From Candidatus Heimdallarchaeota archaeon (GTDB lineage Archaea; Asgardarchaeota; Heimdallarchaeia; JABLTI01): 13,494 nucleotides of DNA. The DNA lies in assembly GCA_030671945.1 (NCBI GenBank), contig DAOVHJ010000026.1:1-13494 (forward strand). The letters are read 5' to 3'. Below are positions 1 to 7,026 of this stretch, piece by piece (position 1 is the first letter of the stretch; the number at the start of each line of letters is the position of its first letter). Below the pieces are notes generated by a model that made no database searches, was not told the DNA's origin, and saw nothing but the letters and a program-made list of their open reading frames with translations. A program made the position numbers and the translations under genes.

Positions 1-2
1 AG

Positions 3-449
3 AATTTACCCGATGGTGAAGTCTTCACATCACAAATAGAAGATTCTGTTAATGGAACAATTAGGATCACTTATCCGGGAATTCATATGGGTCGAGAAGT
101 AGAGAATATCTGGCTTAAATTCAAAGATGGGCAAATAATTGATTATGATGCAGCAAAAGGAAAAGATGTCTTGGAAAATGTTCTCGAGTTAGAAAACGCA
201 AAAATCTTAGGAGAACTAGCTGTCGGTACAAATTATGGGATACAAAAGTTTACCAAAAATATGCTTTTTGATGAGAAAATAGGTGGAACCATTCATTTAG
301 CTTTAGGTTCCGGTTTTCCAGAAGCAGGGTCAAAGAATAAATCTCCTATACATTGGGATATCTTGAAGGATATGAAAAGCAAGGATTCCAAGATAGTTCT
401 TGATGGAGAAGAAATATACAAAGCAGGTAAATGGTTAATTCCAAAATAA
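3..449 (+). CDS. Aminopeptidase, peptidase M29 family (C-terminal part, cut by window edge)
   Basis: The open frame runs in from the left edge with no start codon needed; the ATG at 87 is internal. The visible 148 residues match the C-terminal half of M29 metallo-aminopeptidases (AmpS/AmpT/PepS type), which remove N-terminal residues from peptides in the cytoplasm using a two-metal centre. Expected metal ligands are all visible in order: Glu in NLPDGEVFT at the extreme left, Glu in ILGELAVGTN, His in GTIHLALGSG, and His and Asp in SPIHWDIL. The closing DGEEIYKAGKW segment is also typical. Family members are about 370-410 residues, so over half the gene lies outside the window. A T-tract follows the TAA stop. 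Identification is by family motifs; the substrate cannot be deduced. Confidence 0.9.
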   Translation, partial: NLPDGEVFTSQIEDSVNGTIRITYPGIHMGREVENIWLKFKDGQIIDYDAAKGKDVLENVLELENAKILGELAVGTNYGIQKFTKNMLFDEKIGGTIHLALGSGFPEAGSKNKSPIHWDILKDMKSKDSKIVLDGEEIYKAGKWLIPK

Positions 450-470
450 TTGGATTGCACTTTACCTTCA

Positions 471-487
471 TTTTTTTGTTTTTAATT
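471..487 (+). terminator. T-rich termination tract after the M29 gene
   Basis: A run of seven T, then G, then five T begins 21 bases after the aminopeptidase stop. No stem-loop precedes it, which fits archaeal intrinsic termination at oligo-T tracts. Confidence 0.45.
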
Positions 488-574
488 TGATAGGAATTAT
501 TAAAAACAGTTAAGAAAGGAATTACTAAAATAGGTAATTGAAATATAGTTCATTGAATGTAAATCTTGGAATCT

Positions 575-580
575 GGAGGA
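575..580 (+). promoter_or_regulatory. Shine-Dalgarno site that decides a TTG start
   Basis: GGAGGA lies six bases upstream of the TTG at 587. A TTG at 566 in the same frame would place this site inside the coding region and add seven polar residues ahead of the signal peptide. The motif and spacing therefore argue for 587. A TATA-like AAATATAG at 541-548 is suitably placed to give a short leader including this site. Confidence 0.75.
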
Positions 581-586
581 TATAAT

Positions 587-1912
587 TTGAAAATAAAAAT
601 AAAATTCGTGTTTACATCATTTCTCGGGTTACTAATTATATGCAATTTCTTAGCATTTGCTGGTATAGATGGCGCGATCACAAACCCAATTGAACACTTT
701 GGTTATCAAGAAAGTCCCATTGTTGTAAATTGGGGTGGAGATCAAGATGAGGGATCAGTTTTTGCACAAGTAGAAGAAAATGGCTTTTTGTATGTAACCT
801 GTTATTCAAAATCATTCGGTATCACAGGTGAAGATGTCTGGTTAATGAAGTATAATCCTGAAATGAATCTCCTCTGGAATGTAACATGGAAAACCCCTGA
901 TTCCGCAAGACCAGCTGGCCTAGTTATTGATGGTAATGGCATTTATGTTGGAGGAACAATCGTTACACAAATAGCTGCTGCATCATACATCCATGATGCT
1001 TTTCTAGTGAAATTTTCTCATAATGGAACAAAATTGTGGAACATTACAAGACACGATCCTAACCAAGAAGATGATGTAACAAGTGTCTCCTTAGCTTCAG
1101 ATTATGTGTATTTAACAGGTGCTTGTAACAGCACTGAAGGTGATTTGTACATTCAAAAATACTCTCTTGCTGGAATACTTCAAGATACATTTTATTATGG
1201 AAACACAGCCCCAAGAGAGCAAATTATCCCAGGTGGAACAGTGATTGATTCCGAAGGTAATTTCTATATTGGAGCTACAACGGATAATTGTCCTCCAGGA
1301 AATCTAATGGACTTAGTTTTGATTAAATTAAATGCAACAGGATATCATATCTGGAATAGAACTGTTGGTGATACAAGCCCAAATGACCGAGGATATGATG
1401 TCGCTTTAAATGGTACTAGCATCTATGTCGTTGGTGATCTTGGCATTGCAGATGCTGCTATTGTCAAATTTAATTCTTCTACAGGGGAAATGCTGTGGAA
1501 TGCCACTTGGAATTTACAGACAGATCATGGTAATTCAATTTCAATTAATAATCACGGAAACCCAGTCATTGCAGGATCCACTGATTTCTATAGTGCAACA
1601 GGAGACATAATAATGGCTGAATTTCTACCAAATGGAACCTTGCTTTGGGATGACAGCTATCAGGGACCACTTGCAGATCAACCAGATGATATTCAAGCAC
1701 ATGGGAATTTAATGTATACATTAGGACGCTCAAACAATGCAACCGGTGGTTATGATGTTGTCATTATTGTTTATGAAGACTATACAGAAACACATTTCCC
1801 AACAATGGGACCCTACGGTAGAATTTTTGGTGGAATCATTGGCGGATTAATTGGTGTTTTTGCAATTCTCGCTATCGTTGGAATACTAATAACATACTGG
1901 AAAAAAGCTTAA
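587..1912 (+). CDS. Secreted seven-bladed SBBP-type beta-propeller with C-terminal membrane anchor
   Basis: This 441-residue protein starts at TTG 587. Residues 1-25 form a signal peptide with Lys at 2, 4 and 6 and a hydrophobic core. From about residue 49 to 400 there are seven repeats of roughly 50 residues, each with a GxxxY(V/I)xG-like strand, an acidic/aromatic turn, a (D)xxLxKF/KY strand and a closing LW-N-x-T strand. This pattern belongs to SBBP/delta-60 type propeller repeats, and seven units would close one propeller. Residues 411-436 are a Gly/Ile-rich transmembrane helix followed by Lys-Lys-Ala, so the propeller should face outward with essentially no cytoplasmic tail. Eleven N-x-S/T sequons suggest heavy N-glycosylation. 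The ligand or role is unknown; such proteins are usually adhesive or S-layer-associated. Fold confidence is good, function is not assigned. Confidence 0.8.
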   Translation: MKIKIKFVFTSFLGLLIICNFLAFAGIDGAITNPIEHFGYQESPIVVNWGGDQDEGSVFAQVEENGFLYVTCYSKSFGITGEDVWLMKYNPEMNLLWNVTWKTPDSARPAGLVIDGNGIYVGGTIVTQIAAASYIHDAFLVKFSHNGTKLWNITRHDPNQEDDVTSVSLASDYVYLTGACNSTEGDLYIQKYSLAGILQDTFYYGNTAPREQIIPGGTVIDSEGNFYIGATTDNCPPGNLMDLVLIKLNATGYHIWNRTVGDTSPNDRGYDVALNGTSIYVVGDLGIADAAIVKFNSSTGEMLWNATWNLQTDHGNSISINNHGNPVIAGSTDFYSATGDIIMAEFLPNGTLLWDDSYQGPLADQPDDIQAHGNLMYTLGRSNNATGGYDVVIIVYEDYTETHFPTMGPYGRIFGGIIGGLIGVFAILAIVGILITYWKKA

Positions 1913-1918
1913 GGTAAC

Positions 1919-1950
1919 TTTTTTCCACTTTTATCTTATTTTCTTTTCCT
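1919..1950 (+). terminator. Pyrimidine tract between convergent genes
   Basis: A pyrimidine-rich stretch starting with TTTTTT lies directly after the SBBP-protein stop and runs up to the stop of the convergent DUF547 gene. It is a plausible plus-strand archaeal terminator; no hairpin was seen. Confidence 0.4.
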
Positions 1951-2638
1951 ATTGTTTATTTAGACTCCAATCGTAATCTTCAAACTTAATTAGATACTTT
2001 GTAAAATCGATTACATTCTTTTTCCAATATTTATTGATAAATTGTTCTAATCCCCCAACGACAACGAAATCTCTCTTGTACCATTTGAAGATGCGTGAAA
2101 GATAAACAGTTCTAGTTTCTTCATCTATTCTTACATTTCCAGAGTTTATGAAAAACTTGGTTAGATTATCTAGGTATTTATCCAAACTTTCAGCTTGAAA
2201 TAGCTTGTTTGGTAAAAAGGGACAGCTTGCACTTCCGCAGTTTAATGCAAAATGAACTCTAGGATCCTTGAATCTTCGTCGGATAATGCTATTTTCTATA
2301 TAATTTAAACTGAGTTTCTTACCTGCAACAAGAAATTTTCTAAGAATGAAAAATCTTAATTTCGCTAATACAGTAACATTCCCTTTCCACTTAGGATTCT
2401 TATCTAATTCAATTAGTACTCCCTTAATTGTCAATAGATTGTAAGTATTCAACCAAAAAGCCAGCTTTTCATTACGTGTATAATTGCGAAGATCAGCATT
2501 TTCTAAAGCGAAAATTTGTTCCCAAAACCACTGATCTTTTTTTAGTAACGAATAATCTACTTTTCCTTTATGATTAATCCATTTTGAAATTACAGGATTA
2601 GATATTTCTTTACTTTTTCTTATAGCCATCTTTATCAT
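1949..2638 (-). CDS. DUF547 domain protein
   Basis: The 229-residue product carries the hallmarks of DUF547 across nearly its whole length. These are LAFWLNTYNLLTIKGVL at 59-75, a VHFALNCGSASCP block at 128-140 with two cysteines, an FKWYKRDF strand near 184-191, and a terminal YDWSLN at 222-227 that is almost diagnostic. There is no signal peptide or membrane span, so a cytosolic location is expected; many bacterial members are exported. The biochemical role of DUF547 is not established. Two starts are possible, ATG at 2638 and ATG at 2629 (giving MAIRKSK...), and neither has a clear Shine-Dalgarno site. It is convergent with the SBBP gene and divergent from the TusA-like gene, so it is probably transcribed alone. 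Confidence 0.88.
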   Translation of the reverse strand: MIKMAIRKSKEISNPVISKWINHKGKVDYSLLKKDQWFWEQIFALENADLRNYTRNEKLAFWLNTYNLLTIKGVLIELDKNPKWKGNVTVLAKLRFFILRKFLVAGKKLSLNYIENSIIRRRFKDPRVHFALNCGSASCPFLPNKLFQAESLDKYLDNLTKFFINSGNVRIDEETRTVYLSRIFKWYKRDFVVVGGLEQFINKYWKKNVIDFTKYLIKFEDYDWSLNKQ

Positions 2639-2773
2639 ATTTAATTAGTGCTGGATTTTATTAAAGAGTAATTAATTACAAACTATTACTGGATTCATCA
2701 ATTTCTATACTTTTTATCAAATTTTGTTAAAAAAAGTAATAGCTTTTTAAGTAAGAGTGTTATACATCTATCA

Positions 2774-3037
2774 ATGACGATGACAAAAAAAGAACAAAAG
2801 TTTGATTTATTTGTCAATGCGAAAGGCGTACCCTGCCCAATTCCTTCAATGCGTGTCAGACTAAATATACGTAAGGTTCCAATGGGAGGTATTCTAAAAG
2901 TAAGTTCTGATACTCCTCATTCACATAATAGTATACCTAGATTTTGTAGAAATTTCAACCACAAAATTGTATCCAGAGAAGAATTAGCTGATGGTACTGT
3001 TATTTATTACATCCAGAGAAAAGGCGAGAAATTATAA
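2774..3037 (+). CDS. TusA-family sulfur carrier protein
   Basis: This 87-residue protein matches the TusA/SirA/YedF fold over its full length. It has the N-terminal strand, the GVPCPIPSMRVR motif with the persulfide-carrying Cys21 followed by Pro-x-Pro, the first helix, the ILKVSSDTPHSHNSIPRFC segment corresponding to the usual L-x-V-x-x-x-D-P...I..., and a closing Y-x-I-Q-R-K strand. TusA proteins accept sulfane sulfur on this cysteine and pass it on, for example in tRNA thiolation, cofactor synthesis or sulfur oxidation. A second Cys at 58 is not a family catalytic residue. An ATG at 2780 is an alternative start. No partner enzyme is adjacent, but an MBL-rhodanese protein that handles persulfides lies at 11891-13267. 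The stop codon overlaps that of the convergent amidohydrolase gene. Confidence 0.88.
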   Translation: MTMTKKEQKFDLFVNAKGVPCPIPSMRVRLNIRKVPMGGILKVSSDTPHSHNSIPRFCRNFNHKIVSREELADGTVIYYIQRKGEKL

Positions 3038-3859
3038 TCTAAGGAGTTTTGCAATTCCTTTACCAAGAATTAATTCTTTTTCTTCAGTCGGCAAGTCCAT
3101 ATTTTGAATTTTTTCTAAGTTATTTTTAAGGTTATCATAACCCATTGGTGTGTCTGATCCAAGAAAAACATGATCTGCTCCAAAGTATTTGATTGCTTTT
3201 TTTATCCGACGTTCACTTATAATGAAATAAGTTGAAATATCAAAGTAGAAATTGCTCAAATCCTTCCCGTATTTGATTGCATTTTCTAATCCCATCAAAT
3301 GAGCAATAATAAAATTCGTTTTTGGGAATCTTCTTGCTAGTTTAACTAATTTATTAGCTTCTTTAGAATTGAAGATATGGATGAATATTGGTAGGTTGTT
3401 CTCACCAGCAAATTTTACTACATGTTCAAGTTCCTCACTTTCATTATCAAACGGAACAACAGCCTGATGAAGTTTAATTCCTTGATATTTCATCCTTTTA
3501 TAAGCATCAACCATTTTTGAATAGAAATTTTCGTTCAAAAAATTCACCCAATAAAATTGAATGATTTTCCCTGGCATTTCTTTTGTTAAATTGAAGATGT
3601 ATTCGTTCCCTAAATCTCTGTCAGTTACATGCTTAGACCATCTTCTCAATAGATGATTTGACAAGAATAGAATTCTATGGTTTGTAACTAGAAGTGATTG
3701 TCTTACTTTTGGTCTGAGGGGTTCATAGTCGGGATCCATCCCTCTACCTGGACATAAGACTATTTTTGATACATTTAATTCTTTCATTATCTCATTCAAT
3801 GTCTTTGGATCAGCAAATTCAGCTGTTGCATGTGCATGTCCATCAATAATCATTTTCAA
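3032..3859 (-). CDS. Amidohydrolase (amidohydrolase_2 / TIM-barrel metal-dependent hydrolase)
   Basis: The 275-residue product has the ordered metal-site residues of amidohydrolase_2 (PF04909-type) TIM barrels. These are H8-x-H10 in IIDGHAHA after strand 1, GIKLHQ with His131, IFIHIF with His161, FIIAHLMG with His187, and the last-strand Asp236 in FLGSDTP. Family members include decarboxylases and C-N or C-O hydrolases; the sequence does not show which reaction applies. No signal peptide is present, so it is cytosolic. The start is ATG at 3859, with another Met at residue 3. Its 3' end overlaps the TusA-like gene by six bases, and its 5' end faces the LVIVD gene across a 77-base divergent promoter region. 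Fold and metal dependence are confident, substrate unknown. Confidence 0.85.
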   Translation of the reverse strand: MKMIIDGHAHATAEFADPKTLNEIMKELNVSKIVLCPGRGMDPDYEPLRPKVRQSLLVTNHRILFLSNHLLRRWSKHVTDRDLGNEYIFNLTKEMPGKIIQFYWVNFLNENFYSKMVDAYKRMKYQGIKLHQAVVPFDNESEELEHVVKFAGENNLPIFIHIFNSKEANKLVKLARRFPKTNFIIAHLMGLENAIKYGKDLSNFYFDISTYFIISERRIKKAIKYFGADHVFLGSDTPMGYDNLKNNLEKIQNMDLPTEEKELILGKGIAKLLRL

Positions 3860-3936
3860 TCACATAATCATTTGTATCTTTATCATTAATTAATTTCGTA
3901 GGTGAAAAATTAATATTATGTTAAACTAATTTCTTA

Positions 3937-5988
3937 TTGGAAAGAGATTTGCTGTATCTTAATAGTATTACATTAAGGAGATTTTTTCAGTCAATTAGAA
4001 GAATTGCTTTTATCTTTTTATTATTTAATTTAATCACTATGAACTTCTGGTTAAATGGAGAAAGTTTTTCAAACAAGAGGATTAGGAATGATTTTTCCTC
4101 TAATCAAACAACAGAACCTTCAGATCTTGTAGAAATTGGCCAGTTTGACAACAACTATGGTGGAACAGCAATTAATGTTGTTGTTGATGATAACATAGCA
4201 TATTTAGCAGATGATGAAGAGGGATTGTTGATACTTGATGTCACGGATCCTACAAATCCCGTATTTCTAAGTCAATATTCTGATGGAAGTGGGTTTGCTT
4301 GGGATTTATGGATAGAAAATGACTTGCTTTACCTTGCAGATCACTTAGATGGTTTAGAAATAATCGATGTTTCCAATCCAAACAATCCAACAAAAATTGG
4401 GGAATTCCATGATGGTTCAGCTGCACTATGTGTAGAAGTACGAGGTGATCTTGCCTTTGTTGCTGATTTTACGGATGGTTTAGAAATCCTTGATATTTCT
4501 GATCCATCAAATCCCATAGAAATCGGTCAATATAATGGTACTAGAGCAGAAGAAGTATTTCTCTTTAATGATATTGCATACATAACAACTCGCTATGGTT
4601 ATGCTTCAATTGATATCTCTGTGCCAGAGGTTCCTGTTTTAATTTCAGAAATAGATACCTTTACTGTAGTGTGGGATATTTGTCGTGTTGGAGATATAGT
4701 TTACTTTGTTGATGAAGAAGAAGGAGTTGCATTATATAATGATTCAAATGTATATGCTCCACAAGAAATTACTATTTGGGATGATGGAGGAGGTCCCAGA
4801 GGAATTAATGTGACAGATGACATCATATATGTTTCAGAAAAGGACAATGGATTAGTAATTCTAAATGCCACAAATCCGAATTCACTTTCTTTACTGGGAA
4901 GTTTTAATGATGGAGGTGAAGGATCAGGATTATTCCTAAAAGATAACTTAGTTTATTTTGCTGATTTTAGGGATAGCTTAGAAATCATCGATACAACAAT
5001 TCCCACAAATCCTGTCAAAATTGGTCAATTTGATAACGGTGGATATTCAATTGCTGTTGAAATTGAAAACAATCTAGCTTTTATAGCTGATTTTAATGCT
5101 GGTCTAGAAATAATTGATATCTCTGATAAAACTAATCCTGAATTTGTTGGTACATATTCTGATCGTACGGGATTGACATATGATTTAGCATTGCAAGGAA
5201 ACTATGTGTATTTAGCTGATTTCGATGATGGTTTAGAAATTATTGATAAATCGAATCCTAATAATCCACAAAGAATTGGTCATTATAATAAATCACAAAG
5301 TATAGTCTATGGTATCCACGTTGAAAATAATCTAGCTTATACTGCTGGCTTGAATGATACTTTTGAAATACTTGACATTTCAAATCCAGCGAATATACTT
5401 CAAATCAGTTCCTATGTAGAACCTGGGGACGTAACTGCAAGAGATGTTTTAATTTACGATCAATATGCACTTTTAGCTTGCTTTAATGCTGGACTTATTA
5501 TATTAGATATTAGTGACATCTATAACCCGGTAAAAATTAATCATTATAATAATGGGCTAGGATTTTGTGTTGACATTTTCTTAACTGATGAGTATTTGTT
5601 TATGGTTGATTGGAATAATGGAATAAGGATTCTTGATTATACTGAGATAACTAATCTCGTTGCTGTTAGTAGCATACCATATTTCTCTCGAGCAATATCT
5701 GCAGATATACATGAAAACATAATTTTTGTTGCTGATATTTATCGAGGAATTTTTGCTTATGATATATCAAATATTACAGCTCCTGAATTCCTCAGTTTCT
5801 TCTTTGCTAATGGAGATGTCTGTGATGTATTTTGTTCAAACGGTTTCATTTATTCAGCATACGGTCAAGAAAATCTTGTAATTCTAGAACTAGTTTGGGA
5901 TACACTGGATGCAGGAATTCCTTTAATTTATAGTATAAGTTTGTTCTCGCTAATGCTGCTTATGTTCAAAAGAAAAAGAAAGAAATAA
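3937..5988 (+). CDS. Surface protein of 14 LVIVD repeats with C-terminal membrane anchor
   Basis: The 683-residue product begins at TTG 3937 as the longest frame. The hydrophobic signal segment only starts around IRRIAFIFLLFNL (residues 20-32), so the true start may lie further in. An AAGGAGA at 3975-3981 sits 12 bases before an in-frame ATT, an unproven alternative. Residues ~65-655 hold 14 repeats of about 42 residues with the LVIVD consensus: (I/L)AY-(L/V)AD, then GLEI(I/L)D(I/V)S, then (D/N)P-x-NP, then (K/E)IGQ(Y/F). Fourteen units would make two seven-bladed propellers. Residues 659-677 form a membrane span followed by KRKRKK, so the protein should be exported and anchored with the propellers outside. 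The binding partner is unknown. Repeats 8 and 9 are closest to consensus; 4-6 and 12-14 are more diverged. Confidence 0.8.
   Translation: MERDLLYLNSITLRRFFQSIRRIAFIFLLFNLITMNFWLNGESFSNKRIRNDFSSNQTTEPSDLVEIGQFDNNYGGTAINVVVDDNIAYLADDEEGLLILDVTDPTNPVFLSQYSDGSGFAWDLWIENDLLYLADHLDGLEIIDVSNPNNPTKIGEFHDGSAALCVEVRGDLAFVADFTDGLEILDISDPSNPIEIGQYNGTRAEEVFLFNDIAYITTRYGYASIDISVPEVPVLISEIDTFTVVWDICRVGDIVYFVDEEEGVALYNDSNVYAPQEITIWDDGGGPRGINVTDDIIYVSEKDNGLVILNATNPNSLSLLGSFNDGGEGSGLFLKDNLVYFADFRDSLEIIDTTIPTNPVKIGQFDNGGYSIAVEIENNLAFIADFNAGLEIIDISDKTNPEFVGTYSDRTGLTYDLALQGNYVYLADFDDGLEIIDKSNPNNPQRIGHYNKSQSIVYGIHVENNLAYTAGLNDTFEILDISNPANILQISSYVEPGDVTARDVLIYDQYALLACFNAGLIILDISDIYNPVKINHYNNGLGFCVDIFLTDEYLFMVDWNNGIRILDYTEITNLVAVSSIPYFSRAISADIHENIIFVADIYRGIFAYDISNITAPEFLSFFFANGDVCDVFCSNGFIYSAYGQENLVILELVWDTLDAGIPLIYSISLFSLMLLMFKRKRKK
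4130..5905 (+). repeat. Fourteen coding LVIVD repeats
   Basis: These are in-frame repeats of about 126 bases, diverged at DNA level but aligned by protein motifs such as DGLEI(I/L)D. They encode the tandem propeller blades of the 683-residue surface protein. Boundaries are approximate to within one repeat edge. Confidence 0.7.
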
Positions 5989-6017
5989 AACTGAAAGTTA
6001 TCCTGAAATCAAATTTT

Positions 6018-6677
6018 TTACTGATCTGGTTTCTTAATATTTGACGTAATAAGTTCCGGTCTTATAAAATCAATTGCATTTTTGATTTGTTCTTTTGTTG
6101 GTTTAAGGCCTAAGAATTTGATTATTTTCTCAATGGTTTCTTCTGGATTTTTTATAATTTGCGACAACTCAATTATTATATTTTTTCTGTTTTCAATAAA
6201 TCGCTTGATTCGTTCTTGTGCATCTAGCGTAAGTTTGATTATGAAATTCCTTTCTCTATAGACAAAACCTTTTGTGAAAGTTGTTTTCATTGTTCTCAAG
6301 AATAATTTAAAACGCAATTTTCGTGTGAAATAAGAAAATTCTGATTTTATCTCGTGTGGCCAATTTCTAAGTTTCCCAGCTCTAATTTGCGAATTAGCTA
6401 CACTCTCTGCATCACGATGCAAGACAATATAATGAGGATCTTTTAGTAGATGTTCAAAATATGGGATTGTATAAATAACAACTGCTTCTTTGAAGCCCCA
6501 GAATTCTCTTTCATTTTCTTTAACATATTCCTCAAGTTCTTTCATATATTCTTTAACAGCAGCTTCTACTTTTCCATCTTCATCGCTAAATCTATTATGA
6601 TAACCCATTAATCTTTCAGCTTTGAACAGGATATTGTGGTTTAATGCCAAAAAACGATGGTCTTCAAATGAACCCAA
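6018..6677 (-). CDS. Sulfotransferase family protein, main body of a frameshifted gene
   Basis: This 219-residue frame resembles the central and C-terminal parts of P-loop sulfotransferases, which move sulfate from PAPS to hydroxyl or amine acceptors. GSFEDHRFLALNHNILF follows the cofactor loop in relatives. YIVLHRDAESVANSQ (residues ~83-97) matches the 3'-phosphate-binding segment (Arg88, Ser96). FLGLKPTKEQIKNAIDFIRPEL is the usual C-terminal helix-turn-helix. The frame begins with a TTG but lacks the essential N-terminal 5'-phosphosulfate loop. That loop lies immediately upstream in another frame (6698-6802). Joined by one restored base near 6698-6700, the protein would be 261 residues. This points to a real gene with an indel (mutation or assembly error). 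The gene sits between two surface propeller genes, so a glycan or surface substrate is possible but unproven. Confidence 0.8.
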   Translation of the reverse strand: MGSFEDHRFLALNHNILFKAERLMGYHNRFSDEDGKVEAAVKEYMKELEEYVKENEREFWGFKEAVVIYTIPYFEHLLKDPHYIVLHRDAESVANSQIRAGKLRNWPHEIKSEFSYFTRKLRFKLFLRTMKTTFTKGFVYRERNFIIKLTLDAQERIKRFIENRKNIIIELSQIIKNPEETIEKIIKFLGLKPTKEQIKNAIDFIRPELITSNIKKPDQ

Positions 6678-6697
6678 TTTATTTTTATATGTACCTC

Positions 6698-6802
6698 TTT
6701 GGAGTTCCTTTCTTCGCCCATGTATACTCCCAAATGATGCAATATTCCTGCTAGTAGTGAAGAACCACTTCTAGGTTGGGTTAGAATTACTACTGTCTTC
6801 AT
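6698..6802 (-). pseudogene. Displaced 5' end of the sulfotransferase gene (cofactor loop)
   Basis: Reading the minus strand from ATG at 6802 gives MKTVVILTQPRSGSSLLAGI and then a HHLGVYMGEERNSK stretch. This is a textbook sulfotransferase start: a beta strand, the TQPRSGSS 5'-phosphosulfate loop (residues 8-15) and helix 1. Continued in this frame it leaves the family pattern after Lys35 and soon ends at a TAA. The frame one base back continues as RGTYKNKLGSFEDHRF without a stop and matches family expectation. Restoring a single A in the AAA at 6698-6700 would fuse the two. No classical slippery heptamer is seen there, so an indel is more likely than programmed frameshifting. Confidence 0.78.
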
Positions 6803-6819
6803 GCAGAAAAAATCTGCAT
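6801..6819 (-). promoter_or_regulatory. Inverted repeat covering the sulfotransferase start codon
   Basis: A perfect seven-base inverted repeat, ATGCAGA / TCTGCAT, flanks a five-base A/T loop. It includes two bases of the ATG at 6800-6802. In the mRNA it would form a hairpin over the start. The upstream arm also begins a six-codon reading frame (MQIFSA) whose TGA overlaps the gene's ATG as ATGA. It could limit or couple translation; the function is inferred. Confidence 0.4.
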
Positions 6820-6952
6820 TATTAATTAAAAGATTTACTATTGGATTAGCTCAAATGATTATTAAAAATAACTGCTTTTAATCAAGAATAAAAACAAAAT
6901 AAACGATATATTTCGATTCCAAGAGTAACTAAAAATTCAAAAAGGATAATAA

Positions 6953-6998
6953 TTTTTTATACAAAAACGAAGCTAAGAAATATACAATTAATATATAT
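6953..6998 (+). promoter_or_regulatory. Promoter region of the 994-residue surface protein gene
   Basis: Two TATA-like stretches lie upstream of ATG 7027: TTTTTTATA at 6953-6961 and AATATATAT near 6990-6998. The first would start a transcript near 6983, which keeps the GAGGT ribosome site at 7013-7017 (nine bases before the ATG) in the leader. The second would start too close to that site, so the first is preferred. Assigned by pattern only. Confidence 0.3.
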
Positions 6999-7026
6999 GC
7001 GAAAAAATATTTGAGGTTAATCCACA

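Noticed and set aside
1410..1610. Plus-strand 66-codon frame within the SBBP gene
   Set aside because: An out-of-frame shadow; the main frame has continuous propeller repeats here.
6690..6710. Programmed -1 ribosomal frameshifting in the sulfotransferase gene
   Set aside because: No X-XXY-YYZ slippery heptamer or downstream pseudoknot is apparent; a single-base indel in an A-run is simpler.
6803..7026. Possible small RNA or tRNA gene in the longest intergenic gap
   Set aside because: No cloverleaf, no GC-rich segment as expected of structured RNA in an AT-rich genome, and no open frame; only the start-codon hairpin and promoter-like A/T stretches are seen.
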